This document shows, piece by piece, positions 53,852 through 64,000 of a stretch of DNA of 64,000 bases. The position numbers and the translations under genes were made by a program. This DNA is from Fodinibius sediminis (GTDB lineage: Bacteria; Bacteroidota; Rhodothermia; Balneolales; Balneolaceae): positions 186,001-250,000 of the forward strand of contig NZ_FXTH01000006.1 of assembly GCF_900182555.1 (NCBI RefSeq), read 5' to 3'. Under the pieces are notes generated by a model. That model saw only the letters and a list, made by a program, of their open reading frames with translations, searched no databases and was not told where the DNA came from. Each line of letters begins with the position of its first letter. Position 1 is the stretch's first letter.

Positions 53852-54721
53852 CTACTGCAGGTGGGCGATTAAAAACCGTTCCTTTTTGTCATAATCTTTC
53901 AGCACAGAGGTCGTCCACGATGAGGGATCAAATAGTTGCTGTACCTGTCCGCCGAATTTTTCATGAAGCTCGAGATAGAGGCATCCCCCGGGTGCGAGAT
54001 TTGTTTCGGCGTAATGAATGATATGGTCATACATTCGGTCCATGTCACTGGTAAACAGGGCCTGGTGGGGCTCGTAGGACCGGACCTGGGGTTCCAGCTC
54101 TTCAGCTTCGCCTTCGGTAATGTAGGGAGGGTTTGAAACGACAAGATCCAGGGGGGGATCCAGGGAGTGGTGTTCGTCACTCAGAATATCTTCCTCATAA
54201 AAGGTGACTTCCACCTCGTTCTCCCGCGCATTGCGCCGGGCCACCTCCAGGGCCCCGGCAGAGATGTCCATTCCGTAGAGCTGCCACTGAGGTCTTTCCA
54301 TTTTGAGAGCAATGGGGATGCATCCGGACCCTGTTCCAATATCCAGTATAGCAAGGGGCTGACTATCTGCATCGGAATGGCGATCAAGGATGATCTCAAC
54401 CAGCTGTTCGGTTTCGAGGCGGGGGATGAGGACATCCGGGGAGACAGTGATACGAGCATTTACAAAGTCCGTAAACCCGATAATATACTGCAGGGGCTCG
54501 TGCTTGGCACGCCGCTTGACCATGGGGCGCAACTCCTCCAGTTCGTCCGGGGATAGCGGTCGGTCGTATTTAAGATAGAGATCCAGCCGCTTGATATTGA
54601 GCGTTTCGGCAAGCAGCCATTCGATACTGTGCCGTGGATCGGGAATATCTTTTGACTTAAAATAATCTGTAGCCCATTCCAACATGGAAAGGACCGTCCA
54701 TTCCTTCACCTTGTTGCTCAT
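53852..54721 (-). CDS. prmC: Release factor glutamine methyltransferase PrmC
   Basis: 289 residues. The N-terminal helical domain precedes a Rossmann methyltransferase with LDIGTGSGCIPIAL and the NPPY motif (VVSNPPYITEGEAEEL) that holds the target glutamine. FVNARITVSPDVLIPRLETE is the family's PRxETE signature. It methylates the GGQ glutamine of peptide release factors with S-adenosylmethionine. It begins on the far side of oriC from dnaA and ends at the origin. Confidence 0.95.
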   Translation of the reverse strand: MSNKVKEWTVLSMLEWATDYFKSKDIPDPRHSIEWLLAETLNIKRLDLYLKYDRPLSPDELEELRPMVKRRAKHEPLQYIIGFTDFVNARITVSPDVLIPRLETEQLVEIILDRHSDADSQPLAILDIGTGSGCIPIALKMERPQWQLYGMDISAGALEVARRNARENEVEVTFYEEDILSDEHHSLDPPLDLVVSNPPYITEGEAEELEPQVRSYEPHQALFTSDMDRMYDHIIHYAETNLAPGGCLYLELHEKFGGQVQQLFDPSSWTTSVLKDYDKKERFLIAHLQ

Positions 54722-54739
54722 GTGCAGCGGTAAGGGTTG

Positions 54740-55132
54740 TTAAGAGTCGTCCTCTTCGGTTTCCTGATCCTGTTCCTGCTGGACCGTAAGACCAAATCGT
54801 TTGGCAAAATCAAGAATAAAATCAGTGACTTCGTCGTCAATGGTGCGTTTCTCTTCGTCAAGCGAACTGCCCCTGAAGCCCATACGTCCCCCTGTTTTTT
54901 TCAGGATAAACCGATTTTGCTTGCCGGTAAATTCAATAATGCACGTAAGGGTGACACTGGCATTAATCTGTTTTTCATATTCTTCAAATACAGCAACATG
55001 AACTTCATCTTTATGATTAGATGATTCATAGCTGTAGGTATATTTGGGCTCGATGCTGCTGAACAGCTGCGCCGGCATGCGTCGCAGCGTGTCGGCAGGT
55101 CCGAAAACAACATACTTGCTTACAGAACTCAT
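54740..55132 (-). CDS. Conserved-looking hypothetical soluble protein
   Basis: 130 residues without signal or membrane helix. A beta-rich middle (PAQLFSSIEPKYTYSYESSN, VHVAVFEEYEKQINASVTL, CIIEFTGKQNRFILKK) leads to an amphipathic helix and a Glu/Asp-rich tail. I do not recognise a family. It lies upstream of prmC, 18 bp away on the same strand, so the two are likely co-transcribed. Confidence 0.75.
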   Translation of the reverse strand: MSSVSKYVVFGPADTLRRMPAQLFSSIEPKYTYSYESSNHKDEVHVAVFEEYEKQINASVTLTCIIEFTGKQNRFILKKTGGRMGFRGSSLDEEKRTIDDEVTDFILDFAKRFGLTVQQEQDQETEEDDS

Positions 55133-55206
55133 AATATATTTACTTCGGTTGGTGAGTTACATCGGTTGTAAACAGCCTGAATAAACGCCTTTATTGACCC
55201 AGAGTC

Positions 55207-55249
55207 AAATTTACTTGTATATAAATACAAATTTATTCAAGTAAAATTT
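55207..55249. repeat. Inverted repeat in a divergent intergenic region
   Basis: AAATTTACTTG (55207-55217) is mirrored by CAAGTAAAATTT (55238-55249), with one extra A in the second arm, in the AT-rich gap between two divergent genes. It may be a regulator site or only local AT bias. Confidence 0.35.
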
Positions 55250-55332
55250 AAATAATTCATAATTTTTTGGGATACTATTGGTTAAATTAATATGTGGTTA
55301 TTCGTTGCAGAAAGATCAAGGAAGATTCACCC

Positions 55333-56172
55333 ATGAAAAAAATCAGGACTAAACAGGTATTGGCTGCATTTGTAATGATGGTGAGCCTGGCAGCTGTTTC
55401 CAATGCCGCCTATGCTCAGCTGGAAGAGCCGGATGTGGTTACTGCTCCCAATCCCCGAACGCCGCTGAGCGAGGGCTATCATACGGGCATTGGTTTTGAT
55501 ATTATGCTCAATAACTTCGGCTTTGGAGTGGGCGGCTACTTCAAGAAGGTAGTGAGCGATTATACGGAGGTCAGTTTCCAGACGGGTATTACGGGCCTGC
55601 GGGATGTGAGCGAGCAGACGTTCCAGAGTTTTTTTACCGGCGACCGCATCATTCCCAATAAATACAAGCGAGGTTTTGCTTTTCCCTTCCTGTTTGGGGT
55701 GGAGCAACGTATCTTCGCCCGGCAGATTGAAGATAACTTCCGGTTGTTTGTGGGGGCTGCAGCCGGTCCCGCCATGGCTTTTGTCTATCCCTATGTCAAT
55801 GATTCTGACGGCAGCGGATTTCGCAGCATTTATGTAGATCCCAATACTGGCTTCATCAGGGGAGCAGAGCGCATAAACGATTTCTTTACCGGATGGAGTG
55901 ACGGGGAAACCGAGTGGGGGTACAGCGGTGAGCTGAAAATAGGGGCCGATCTGGGCCGTTCATTTGGTACACGTACCACGGTTGAATTTGGTTACTTCTT
56001 CTATTATTTCAGCCAGGGACTGCAAATAATGGAGCCTTATCGTCCATATGGCTATAATGAGAACGGCAATCCGGTTATATTCAATGACCAGGGGGAACAG
56101 CGACCGCATTTTGATGCGCAGAAATATTTTGGTACCCCGCAGATCAAATTCACCTTCGGAGGTATGTGGTAG
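55333..56172 (+). CDS. Hypothetical outer-membrane beta-barrel protein
   Basis: 279 residues from ATG at 55333, where AAGGAAG upstream gives a ribosome site; a frame start 39 bases earlier is less likely. The signal peptide ends NAAYAQ (about 29). The rest alternates hydrophobic and polar residues with many aromatics (GIGFDIMLNNFGFGVGGYF, FAFPFLFGVEQRIFA, VEFGYFFYYFSQGL) and ends in a strand with terminal Trp (IKFTFGGMW), as outer-membrane barrels do. No specific family can be named. Confidence 0.82.
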   Translation: MKKIRTKQVLAAFVMMVSLAAVSNAAYAQLEEPDVVTAPNPRTPLSEGYHTGIGFDIMLNNFGFGVGGYFKKVVSDYTEVSFQTGITGLRDVSEQTFQSFFTGDRIIPNKYKRGFAFPFLFGVEQRIFARQIEDNFRLFVGAAAGPAMAFVYPYVNDSDGSGFRSIYVDPNTGFIRGAERINDFFTGWSDGETEWGYSGELKIGADLGRSFGTRTTVEFGYFFYYFSQGLQIMEPYRPYGYNENGNPVIFNDQGEQRPHFDAQKYFGTPQIKFTFGGMW

Positions 56173-56326
56173 CGGGCAGCATGCCTGGAGGCGGTAATAC
56201 CTTCTGTGGCAGCCGGTATGCTGAGTCTGCACCTTGTACGCCTTTCTTTTTCCCTTTATCCATAGATAAAATCCTTGTACCTTTCGAAACAATTTCACCG
56301 AAATCAATACATATCATTAATATTAA

Positions 56327-57619
<1,293 letters not shown>

Positions 57620-57656
57620 CAGCTGCAGCTGTTTCGGCCTGTAATTATATCAACAG

Positions 57657-57692
57657 TACAGCGGAGGGGAACCCCTTCGCTGTACTATTTTC
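57657..57692 (+). terminator. Rho-independent terminator after enolase
   Basis: TACAGCGGAGGGG (57657-57669) pairs along its length with CCCCTTCGCTGTA (57672-57684), with one G-T pair and a two-base loop, followed by CTATTTTC. It separates eno from recF. Confidence 0.85.
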
Positions 57693-57707
57693 AGCCTGTC
57701 AACCTAT

Positions 57708-58835
57708 ATGCGCAATACGAGCCTGCGATTACAAAATTTTCGTAATCATGTCGACACAACCGTTGAGTGGGCTCCCCACCTGAATGTCATTGTCGGAAAA
57801 AACGGGGCGGGTAAAACCAATTTAATTGATGCTATCCACTACCTGTGCATGAGTCGCAGTTTTGTAACCAACAGCGACCGCTATGTATCACATCACGATG
57901 CGACGTTCTTTATGATCAAAGGGCATTTCGAGGGCAGTATCCGAACCAGCTTTGATGTGGGCTGCTCATACTCCTGGGGAGAGGGCAAAAAGATTTTTGT
58001 TAATGAAAGCCCCCTTGATCGTCTCTCCGACCTGATTGGGATGGTGCCGGTGGTGGTGCTGGCGCCGGGCGACAAGAAGCTGACCAGCGAGGGGCCTAAA
58101 GAGCGCCGCTCGTTTATTGATTCTTTTATCTGCCAGCTCTCCCCCCGTTACCTGCAGGATTTGCTGGATTTCCGCAAGGCCCGCAAGCAGCGAAATAAAC
58201 TGCTGCAGGAATTCCGGGGCAGCCGCGAGGTGCTTAAAACATACCTGGAACCCTGGAATGTCCAGCTTATAGAATATGGCACGCGCATTGTAGCCAAGCG
58301 AACGGAAGTGCTGAACCGGTTCCAGGATTATCTGGCACGAGAGTACGAGCTCATCTCCGGGATGCGCCACAAGCCGCACCTTGAATATCAAACCTTTTGT
58401 GAGCCTTCGGAAGAAGAAGAAACCGTCCGGGAACGATATGCAGCGGCGCTCGGGGACGAGCAGGAACATGAAATGGAACGGGAGCTTACGCTGGTGGGAC
58501 CACACCGCGATGAAATTGTGTTTTATCTCGATGATTTCGAGCTTCGCAGGTACGGCTCGCAGGGGCAGCACCGTCTTTTTGCCCTGGCTTTGAAATTGGC
58601 GCAGCTTTTGTATTTTTCAGATGAACTGGATGATCTGCCTATTTTTTTGCTGGATGACGTCTTTGGCGACCTGGATGCTGAGCGGACCAGGGTACTGTTG
58701 AATGCGCTGATCGAGCATGCCGGACAAACTTTTGTCACGGCCGCCAATCCGATCCCTTTTGATGAGTACGTCACCTTCGATGGGGAAAAAAACAGGAAGT
58801 ACCGGGTGGAACAGGGGCAGGTAACACCGCTGTAA
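57708..58835 (+). CDS. recF: DNA replication and repair protein RecF
   Basis: 375 residues. LRLQNFRNHVDTTVEW starts the ABC-type head, with Walker A IVGKNGAGKTNLIDAI, the signature segment YGSQGQHRLFALALKLAQ and Walker B PIFLLDDVFGDLDAERTR. RecF loads RecA on gapped DNA together with RecO and RecR. It is followed 16 bp on by the DUF721 gene, a common pair near origins. Confidence 0.97.
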   Translation: MRNTSLRLQNFRNHVDTTVEWAPHLNVIVGKNGAGKTNLIDAIHYLCMSRSFVTNSDRYVSHHDATFFMIKGHFEGSIRTSFDVGCSYSWGEGKKIFVNESPLDRLSDLIGMVPVVVLAPGDKKLTSEGPKERRSFIDSFICQLSPRYLQDLLDFRKARKQRNKLLQEFRGSREVLKTYLEPWNVQLIEYGTRIVAKRTEVLNRFQDYLAREYELISGMRHKPHLEYQTFCEPSEEEETVRERYAAALGDEQEHEMERELTLVGPHRDEIVFYLDDFELRRYGSQGQHRLFALALKLAQLLYFSDELDDLPIFLLDDVFGDLDAERTRVLLNALIEHAGQTFVTAANPIPFDEYVTFDGEKNRKYRVEQGQVTPL

Positions 58836-58851
58836 TATTTAAAATGGGTGA

Positions 58852-59160
58852 ATGAATATGGCACGATATCGGTCAAATAGTCCCAAGCTGCTGAAAGATG
58901 CGCTCAAGGATTTCCTGGATGACTATCCGCACAGCAAGCGGCTGAAGCGCGGAATGATCCTGTCAATCTGGGAACAGACGGTTGGCAAACGCATAGCGGA
59001 TGAAACGGAAAATGTCCATTTTGAACACGGCAATCTGGTGGTCCATGTAAAAAATCCTGCCTGGCGGCAGGAAATCCATATGAAGCGCTTCAGCATTGCA
59101 AAAAAACTCAATGACAAAGTAGGCGAGAAAATTATCAGGGAGATTGTTGTCCGCTCCTGA
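58852..59160 (+). CDS. DUF721/DciA-like protein
   Basis: 102 residues. The KH-like DUF721 core is seen: LSIWEQTVGKRIADETENV, the strand LVVHVKNPAWRQEI and a C-terminal helix. DciA loads the replicative helicase in bacteria that lack DnaC or DnaI, and the place next to recF and oriC agrees with that job. The family is divergent, so the helicase-loader role is inferred, not shown. Confidence 0.88.
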   Translation: MNMARYRSNSPKLLKDALKDFLDDYPHSKRLKRGMILSIWEQTVGKRIADETENVHFEHGNLVVHVKNPAWRQEIHMKRFSIAKKLNDKVGEKIIREIVVRS

Positions 59161-59278
59161 CTGCCCGCTTGTTCTTGAGAGGCGATTCATGGACTGTTTC
59201 CTGCTCGTAAAATTCGGCCATGATCTATTGCAAACCAGACCGTGCCCGTTTATATTAGCCTGAGAAGTTTCACTATTT

Positions 59279-60283
59279 ATGCAATTGCCAGTGCTGGAAA
59301 ATATAAAGCAGAAATTTTCGGAGACGTGGGAGAATCTCATTCAGAAGTCGAATGAGGATGAGATTGCGGATGTGGGGCGTGAACGCATTGTTGTTTTTGC
59401 TGTATCCCTTATTCTGGCTGTCTGTCTCTGGTTCATGGTGAATTTGAGCAGGGATTATAATTTGAATGTTGATCTTCCCATTGTGGCCGTTGGCATGCCC
59501 GATGACCGGGCGCTGGCCCAGGAGCTGCCCAAAAGCGCTACGGTCAGCATTACCGGCGAAGGCTGGAAGCTGATCAGTATCTACAATAACCCGCCCTCGG
59601 TAAATCTCAATGTTACCGGTTCTGAAATTAATCTGTATGATCAGGTTCAGCGCCAGATGAATGCCATATCCGAGGTGAATGTGCAGAAGGTACAGCCATT
59701 GATGCTGACACTGAATCTGGAGGAGCGGGTATCCAAGACAGTGCCGGTCAAGCCCGTGGTTGATATCTCTTTCGAGAGGCAGTATGGCTTTATCGGGGAT
59801 CCAACGGTGGATCCGGACAGTGTACGGATCAGCGGAGCAGTATCCCTGGTGAAAGGAATTACAGCCTGGCCTACCGATTCTCTGACACTGAGCGAGGTGT
59901 CAGCGGATATTTCAGAGCGCGTCACACTGAAAAGAAGTGAGCTTATAAGCCTGTCGCAGAGTGAGGTTCGAATTAACGGGACGGTTGACCAGTTTACTGA
60001 AGGAGAAACAACGATTGATCTGGAAACACGCAATCTGCCCGAAGGCAGGCGAATAAGTTACAGCCCCTCGTCTATTACCGTGACCTTTGATGTACCCGTT
60101 GATGAGTACGCCGATATAAAAAATGAAGAGCTCTTTGAGGCTTATCTAACGTACGATCAGATCCAGGAGGATACAACAGGCTATGTATCCCCCCGCGTAG
60201 AAAAGCTGTCGGACAATGAATATGTTAAGATTCGTTCTTTTCAGCCGGAACGGGTCGCCTACTTCATGGTGCTTGACGACTAA
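59279..60283 (+). CDS. YbbR-domain membrane protein (CdaR-like)
   Basis: 334 residues. A basic N-terminal tail and one transmembrane helix (about 39-58) lead to three to four YbbR repeats of about 80 residues (LPIVAVGMPDDRALAQELPK, VPVKPVVDISFERQYGFIGD with PDSVRISGAVSLV, and later IDLETRNLP). CdaR, the Gram-positive relative, controls the diadenylate cyclase CdaA. No cdaA is adjacent here, so that link is only suggested. It is convergent with ispH. Confidence 0.88.
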   Translation: MQLPVLENIKQKFSETWENLIQKSNEDEIADVGRERIVVFAVSLILAVCLWFMVNLSRDYNLNVDLPIVAVGMPDDRALAQELPKSATVSITGEGWKLISIYNNPPSVNLNVTGSEINLYDQVQRQMNAISEVNVQKVQPLMLTLNLEERVSKTVPVKPVVDISFERQYGFIGDPTVDPDSVRISGAVSLVKGITAWPTDSLTLSEVSADISERVTLKRSELISLSQSEVRINGTVDQFTEGETTIDLETRNLPEGRRISYSPSSITVTFDVPVDEYADIKNEELFEAYLTYDQIQEDTTGYVSPRVEKLSDNEYVKIRSFQPERVAYFMVLDD

Positions 60284-60308
60284 GCCCGTGCCTATCCCGA
60301 AAGAATAG

Positions 60309-61568
60309 CTATCCTGATTCCTGGAGCTTTTCCTCAAATGGTTTGATCACCTCTGTTACTGTACGGTCGGTATTGAAATAGGAGAGAATTTTCAGGATTA
60401 CTTCATCAACAAGTACATCGGGGCAGGAGGCGCCTGAGGTAATGCCTATCTTCACGGGCTCCTCTTCGCCAGTTGGAACGGGCAGCCAGTCTGCAGTCTG
60501 CTTCATCTCTTTGTCCCACTGGTTGAAATGATTGATGAGCGAGGGGCCTTCAAATTCACCGGCATCACGAATGTGATAAGTGGGGAAGGCGTGTTCCAGG
60601 ATTTCAACCAGGTGCATGGTATTTGAGGAGTTGTACCCACCGACGACGATGGAGAAATCAGCATCGGTTTCAGCTAGCGCAAGGGTGGCCGACTGGTTCT
60701 CGTTGGTGGCATAGCAAAGGGTGTCGGAAGTGTCGGCAAAATGATCCAGGATGTCGGCTTTGCCGTATCGTTCAATAGCAGCCTGCTTGAGGATATCCAT
60801 CACCTCCTGGGTTTCGGTGGCCAGCATGGTGGTCTGGTTGATAACTCCGAAGTGTTCAAGATCCTTGTGCGGATCAAAGCCTTCAGTACTCTTGTGTCCG
60901 AAGTAGGTTTCAAAATCTGATTTTGGACGTGCGCCGGTTAAGATATCAGCCAGGATCCGTGCTTCCTCGGGATTCAGAAGCACTACGCAGGGCGAATGGT
61001 CCGCACTGTGCGAAAATGTGGCCCGCGTCTCCTCATGGCGGTGCTTGCCGTGGATGACCAGGGCGTATCCTTTTTTGCCCAGCTGCTTGCCGCGCTTCCA
61101 TACTTTCTCTACGAAAGGGCAGGTGGTATTGTACTGGTAGGGATCGATGCCCTGCTTCCGGAGCCGCTGCTGAATTTCAAGCGTGGTGCCAAAGGCGGGT
61201 ACGATGACAATATCATCCTCGTCGAGCGATTCGATGGGAATCAGTTCTGTCCCGTCCGTTTCAAAAAGGAACTTGACATCCCGATCCAGCAGGTCTTCGT
61301 TGACGGTGGGGTTATGGATCATTTCACTGAGCAGGTAGATATCCCGGTCAGGGTGCTGCTCCACCGTTTCGTAGGCAATGTCGATGGCATTTTCGACCCC
61401 GTAGCAGAAGCCGAAATGACGGGGTACATAAAACTGCACGGGACCGAAATCAAGGACGCTTGGCTCGAGGTCTTTTTTGCGCGGGTCCATCACCTTGTTG
61501 GCATCTTTTACCTTGCGGATGATGGGAGATTGGTAGATGTCTGGAATGTTGAATTTTTTTCGCCCCAT
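60309..61568 (-). CDS. ispH: 4-hydroxy-3-methylbut-2-enyl diphosphate reductase (IspH)
   Basis: 419 residues, longer than the E. coli enzyme (316) and in the size of the plant/cyanobacterial type. The three iron-sulfur Cys are in HFGFCYGVENA, NTTCPFVEKVW and TSGASCPDVL. Substrate-binding His are in SEMIHNPTVN and HGKHRHEETRA, and SSNTMHLVEI carries the late Ser/Asn. The motif that reads CYATTNRQ in E. coli is CYATNENQ here. It makes IPP and DMAPP in the last step of the MEP pathway. Confidence 0.94.
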   Translation of the reverse strand: MGRKKFNIPDIYQSPIIRKVKDANKVMDPRKKDLEPSVLDFGPVQFYVPRHFGFCYGVENAIDIAYETVEQHPDRDIYLLSEMIHNPTVNEDLLDRDVKFLFETDGTELIPIESLDEDDIVIVPAFGTTLEIQQRLRKQGIDPYQYNTTCPFVEKVWKRGKQLGKKGYALVIHGKHRHEETRATFSHSADHSPCVVLLNPEEARILADILTGARPKSDFETYFGHKSTEGFDPHKDLEHFGVINQTTMLATETQEVMDILKQAAIERYGKADILDHFADTSDTLCYATNENQSATLALAETDADFSIVVGGYNSSNTMHLVEILEHAFPTYHIRDAGEFEGPSLINHFNQWDKEMKQTADWLPVPTGEEEPVKIGITSGASCPDVLVDEVILKILSYFNTDRTVTEVIKPFEEKLQESG

Positions 61569-61728
61569 GGTGCACGTGCTGTTTTTCGGGTTCTCTCGGG
61601 AAACCTTGCTTGACGACTTTTAGTGAATCCCCAATATACGAAGTTTGGGGCGAAACATCAGGGCGTTGTGGTTGAAATTATGGTACTGTGCGGAAGGATA
61701 CGGCGGGAGCAGCAGCCGGAGGGGAGGC

Positions 61729-64000
61729 TTATGCTTCGGCCACTTCGTCCAGCTTAACCCCAACCAGCCGGCTGATACCGGTCTCCGGCATCGTCACCCC
61801 GTACATCATCTCAGCTTTACTCATCGTTTTTTTGTTGTGGGTGATGATAATGAACTGGGTGTCATCGCTGAAACGCTTGATCATGGCCGCAAATCGCTCA
61901 ATGTTGGCGTCGTCGAGGGGGGCGTCGACCTCGTCCAGTACACAGAAGGGCGAGGGCTTTACAAGGTAAATTGCAAAGAGCAGGGCGATGGCCGTCAGTG
62001 TTTTTTCACCCCCCGACAGCTGGTTGATGGTGGAGGGACGCTTACCCTTCGGGTTGGCCTTGATCTCAATGCTTGCATCAAGGGGATCCTCGGCCTCCTG
62101 GTCGATGACCAGGTCGCAATAGTCATCATCGTTGAAGAGGGTATGGAAGACCTTCTGGAAGTTTACCCGAATTTTCTCAAAGGTCCTATTAAAACGTTCC
62201 GTGGCTGTTTTGTTGATCTTGTCGATGGTTTCACGGAGCTCTTCAGCGGCCTGGTGGAGGTCACCGATTTGTTCTTCATAAAAATCGAGGCGTTCCTTTT
62301 CCTCTTCGTACTCTTCGATTGCAAGGGGGTTCACATCCCCGATCTTTTTGAGCTTCTGTTTCAGCCAGGCGATGCGTTTTTTGGCTTCATCCGCTTCGGT
62401 ATCTTCAGGCAGCTTCTCGTCAATCTGGTCCATCAGAACCCCGTAGGTCTCCCAGATGTGATCCGAGAGATTCTCAATCTGCATCTCAAATTTCTCTTTG
62501 GCCATTGCCAGGTGGTGCACCAGTTCCATGTTCACCTCTTTGCGACGGCGCACTTCCTTCAGTTCCTTTTCGATCTCATTAATGCGTCCACGCTGCTTGC
62601 CGGAGGCCTCCTCGGCCTGCTCAAGTTGTTTGTCAGCTTCCCGCTTTTTCGTTTTCAGGTTTTCGAACTGATCTTCCAGCTGCTCAATCGAGGATTTGTA
62701 TCTGGTGATGCGCTTTTTAGCTTCCTTTGTTTTCTCTGAGCGCATTTTCAGCCGCTTCTTCAGGTTCTTGATGCCGTCCTGGGCCCGGCGGATATCCCGC
62801 TCGTGGTTTTCCACCTTGTTCTGCAGATCCTGGTGTTTCAGCTGGGCATCATTATAGCGGCTCTGGGCTATAGAACGCTCCTCTTCCAGCTCCTGGAGCG
62901 TCTGTTTTTTCTCCTCCTGCTGCTTGTGGAGTTTTTTCAGCTTCTGTTGGAGCTCCTTCTGCCGCGGGTGCAGCTGGTCGAGTTCATCCCGCGCAGAACC
63001 CTCGCTGCTGGTCAGCGCTTCGCGCCGATCCCTGAGTTCCCCGATATTCTTCTCATAGATCTGAATCCTGGACTCAAAACTGTTGATCTTGTTCTCTATG
63101 GATCGCAGGTGCTTCTCTTTTTCTTTGAGCTGCTGTTCCAGCTCATTCAGCTTGATGGCCTGGTACTGCTCGCCTACCTGCTGCAGCCTTTCCCGGGAGC
63201 CGTCGATCTCCGATGTCAGCTTGTCCCTTTGCTCGGTAAGCTTGGTTATTTTATCCTGCAGTCCCACGCGAATGCCGGCATTTTGGGACTTGCTTCCGCT
63301 CTGCAGAAAATGGCCACTGGTAATCACTTCCCCCTCGAGGGTGACGCCGGTCTGGCGGTTGCCGGAAATGTGCTGCCAGGCGTTCTCCACACTGTCAAAA
63401 ACAAAAGTGTGTCCCAGCAACAAGGTTTTGAGCGCTTCAAAACGGGGCTCAGTATGCACCACCTCCACCATGGAGCCTTCTTCAGCCGGATAAGAGTCGG
63501 CCAGCTTGTCGAGGGGAATGAAGGTGGCTTGTCCCTTCTCCTGCTCCTTGAGCAGGCGGGCGGCTTCCCGGGCATCCCGGAGTGTGTCCACCACTACAAA
63601 GTTCAGGGCCTCTCCCAGCACAGCTTCCAGGGCAACGGCATGCTCTTCATCAGTAGACAGAAGGTTGGATACCACATCCATAAAGGGAAAGCGGTCGCTG
63701 TGTTCCTCGAGCAGAAACTGTACGCTCGAGGGAAACGCCTCGTTGGAGCTGGCAATATCCTGCAACAGCTGAATTTCAGACGCTACCGAGTCGAGGCTGC
63801 TCTGCTGGCTTCGTATTTTATCCTTCAGCTCTTCCTGGCGGCTGCTCAGCTTCTCCCGCTTCTCCCGGGCCTCCTGCAATTGCTGCTGCTGGCTGTCCCG
63901 GTCTTCAGTGGCCTGATCGAGCTTTGAGGAGAGCATCTTTTTCTCCCCGCGGAAATTGGCGATCTCGTCTTCAAGGTCCTCGATTTCTTCGCGGATCCGA
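61729..64000 (-). CDS. smc: Chromosome segregation protein SMC (5' part outside window)
   Basis: The frame stays open to the right edge, so the start lies beyond 64000 and about 757 C-terminal residues are visible. First comes the end of a coiled coil. The hinge lies at about 63280-63760 (FMDVVSNLLST, FVVVDTLRDAREAARLL, VTLEGEVITSGHFLQSGS). A long antiparallel coiled coil follows, then the C-terminal head with signature LSGGEKTLTAIALLFAIY and Walker B PFCVLDEVDAPLDDAN. SMC with ScpAB compacts and separates chromosomes. The internal ATG at 63936 is not the gene start. Confidence 0.97.
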   Translation of the reverse strand, partial: RIREEIEDLEDEIANFRGEKKMLSSKLDQATEDRDSQQQQLQEAREKREKLSSRQEELKDKIRSQQSSLDSVASEIQLLQDIASSNEAFPSSVQFLLEEHSDRFPFMDVVSNLLSTDEEHAVALEAVLGEALNFVVVDTLRDAREAARLLKEQEKGQATFIPLDKLADSYPAEEGSMVEVVHTEPRFEALKTLLLGHTFVFDSVENAWQHISGNRQTGVTLEGEVITSGHFLQSGSKSQNAGIRVGLQDKITKLTEQRDKLTSEIDGSRERLQQVGEQYQAIKLNELEQQLKEKEKHLRSIENKINSFESRIQIYEKNIGELRDRREALTSSEGSARDELDQLHPRQKELQQKLKKLHKQQEEKKQTLQELEEERSIAQSRYNDAQLKHQDLQNKVENHERDIRRAQDGIKNLKKRLKMRSEKTKEAKKRITRYKSSIEQLEDQFENLKTKKREADKQLEQAEEASGKQRGRINEIEKELKEVRRRKEVNMELVHHLAMAKEKFEMQIENLSDHIWETYGVLMDQIDEKLPEDTEADEAKKRIAWLKQKLKKIGDVNPLAIEEYEEEKERLDFYEEQIGDLHQAAEELRETIDKINKTATERFNRTFEKIRVNFQKVFHTLFNDDDYCDLVIDQEAEDPLDASIEIKANPKGKRPSTINQLSGGEKTLTAIALLFAIYLVKPSPFCVLDEVDAPLDDANIERFAAMIKRFSDDTQFIIITHNKKTMSKAEMMYGVTMPETGISRLVGVKLDEVAEA

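Overview
The window is a gene-dense, roughly half-GC bacterial chromosome segment. The gene content fits the Bacteroidota–Balneolota–Rhodothermota group, and Balneolota-like is my best guess (inference). Signs are a TonB receptor with a CarboxypepD-like N-terminal domain, a hybrid sensor with REC and AraC domains, TlpA-type thioredoxins, a YpdA-type reductase, a 419-residue IspH, an OmpA protein with TSP3 repeats and many lipoproteins. I saw no insertion sequence, prophage or CRISPR array.

Layout. 1–4.4 kb (minus): a TonB receptor cut by the window edge, with two copies of a 19-bp operator-like palindrome upstream, then two sensor proteins with damaged kinase motifs. 4.6–16.8 kb: a Pel-like exopolysaccharide locus. 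It encodes a stand-alone GH114/PelA-type hydrolase lipoprotein, PelF, a PelG with an N-terminal extension, an unrecognised polytopic membrane protein, and a 1586-residue lipoprotein joining a PelA-type deacetylase to a PelB-type TPR/beta-barrel and a SPOR domain. A second PelF-like glycosyltransferase is convergent with it. 17.2–21.5 kb: an intact TPR histidine kinase, a beta-helix lipoprotein and a CHRD lipoprotein. 21.8–26.4 kb: a tight operon of ATP-cone/Mrr nuclease, beta-CASP metallohydrolase, AMP/thymidine phosphorylase and PRPP synthase, which looks like a nucleic acid breakdown and ribose-phosphate salvage module. 26.4–27.9 kb: two decayed genes, one frameshifted and one with an internal stop.

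28–39 kb is mixed envelope and housekeeping content: DUF6567 and DUF6064 proteins, an alpha/beta hydrolase, an Omp85 barrel, an M23-like protein, a BtuB-like receptor, an ICMT-like methyltransferase, two TlpA proteins and the TSP3-OmpA lipoprotein. 39–50 kb holds tRNA-Ala, SRP RNA, YpdA, an exported protein with an extremely basic tail, NhaC, UspA, a Lon-family protease, a GroEL paralogue broken by one extra G, and tRNA-Leu.

50–64 kb is core and contains the likely replication origin: a deoxynucleoside kinase, folK, folB and dnaA, then an AT-rich gap with DnaA boxes, prmC, enolase, recF, a DUF721/DciA-like gene, a YbbR-domain protein, ispH and smc (its 5' part lies outside the window).

How the parts may work together. 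The divergent regulator at 2.8–4.4 kb and the intact TPR kinase at 17.2 kb flank the Pel-like operon and could control it. No PelD (c-di-GMP receptor) or PelC is visible, so this variant would need another control input. All family names come from reading motifs; no database search was run.
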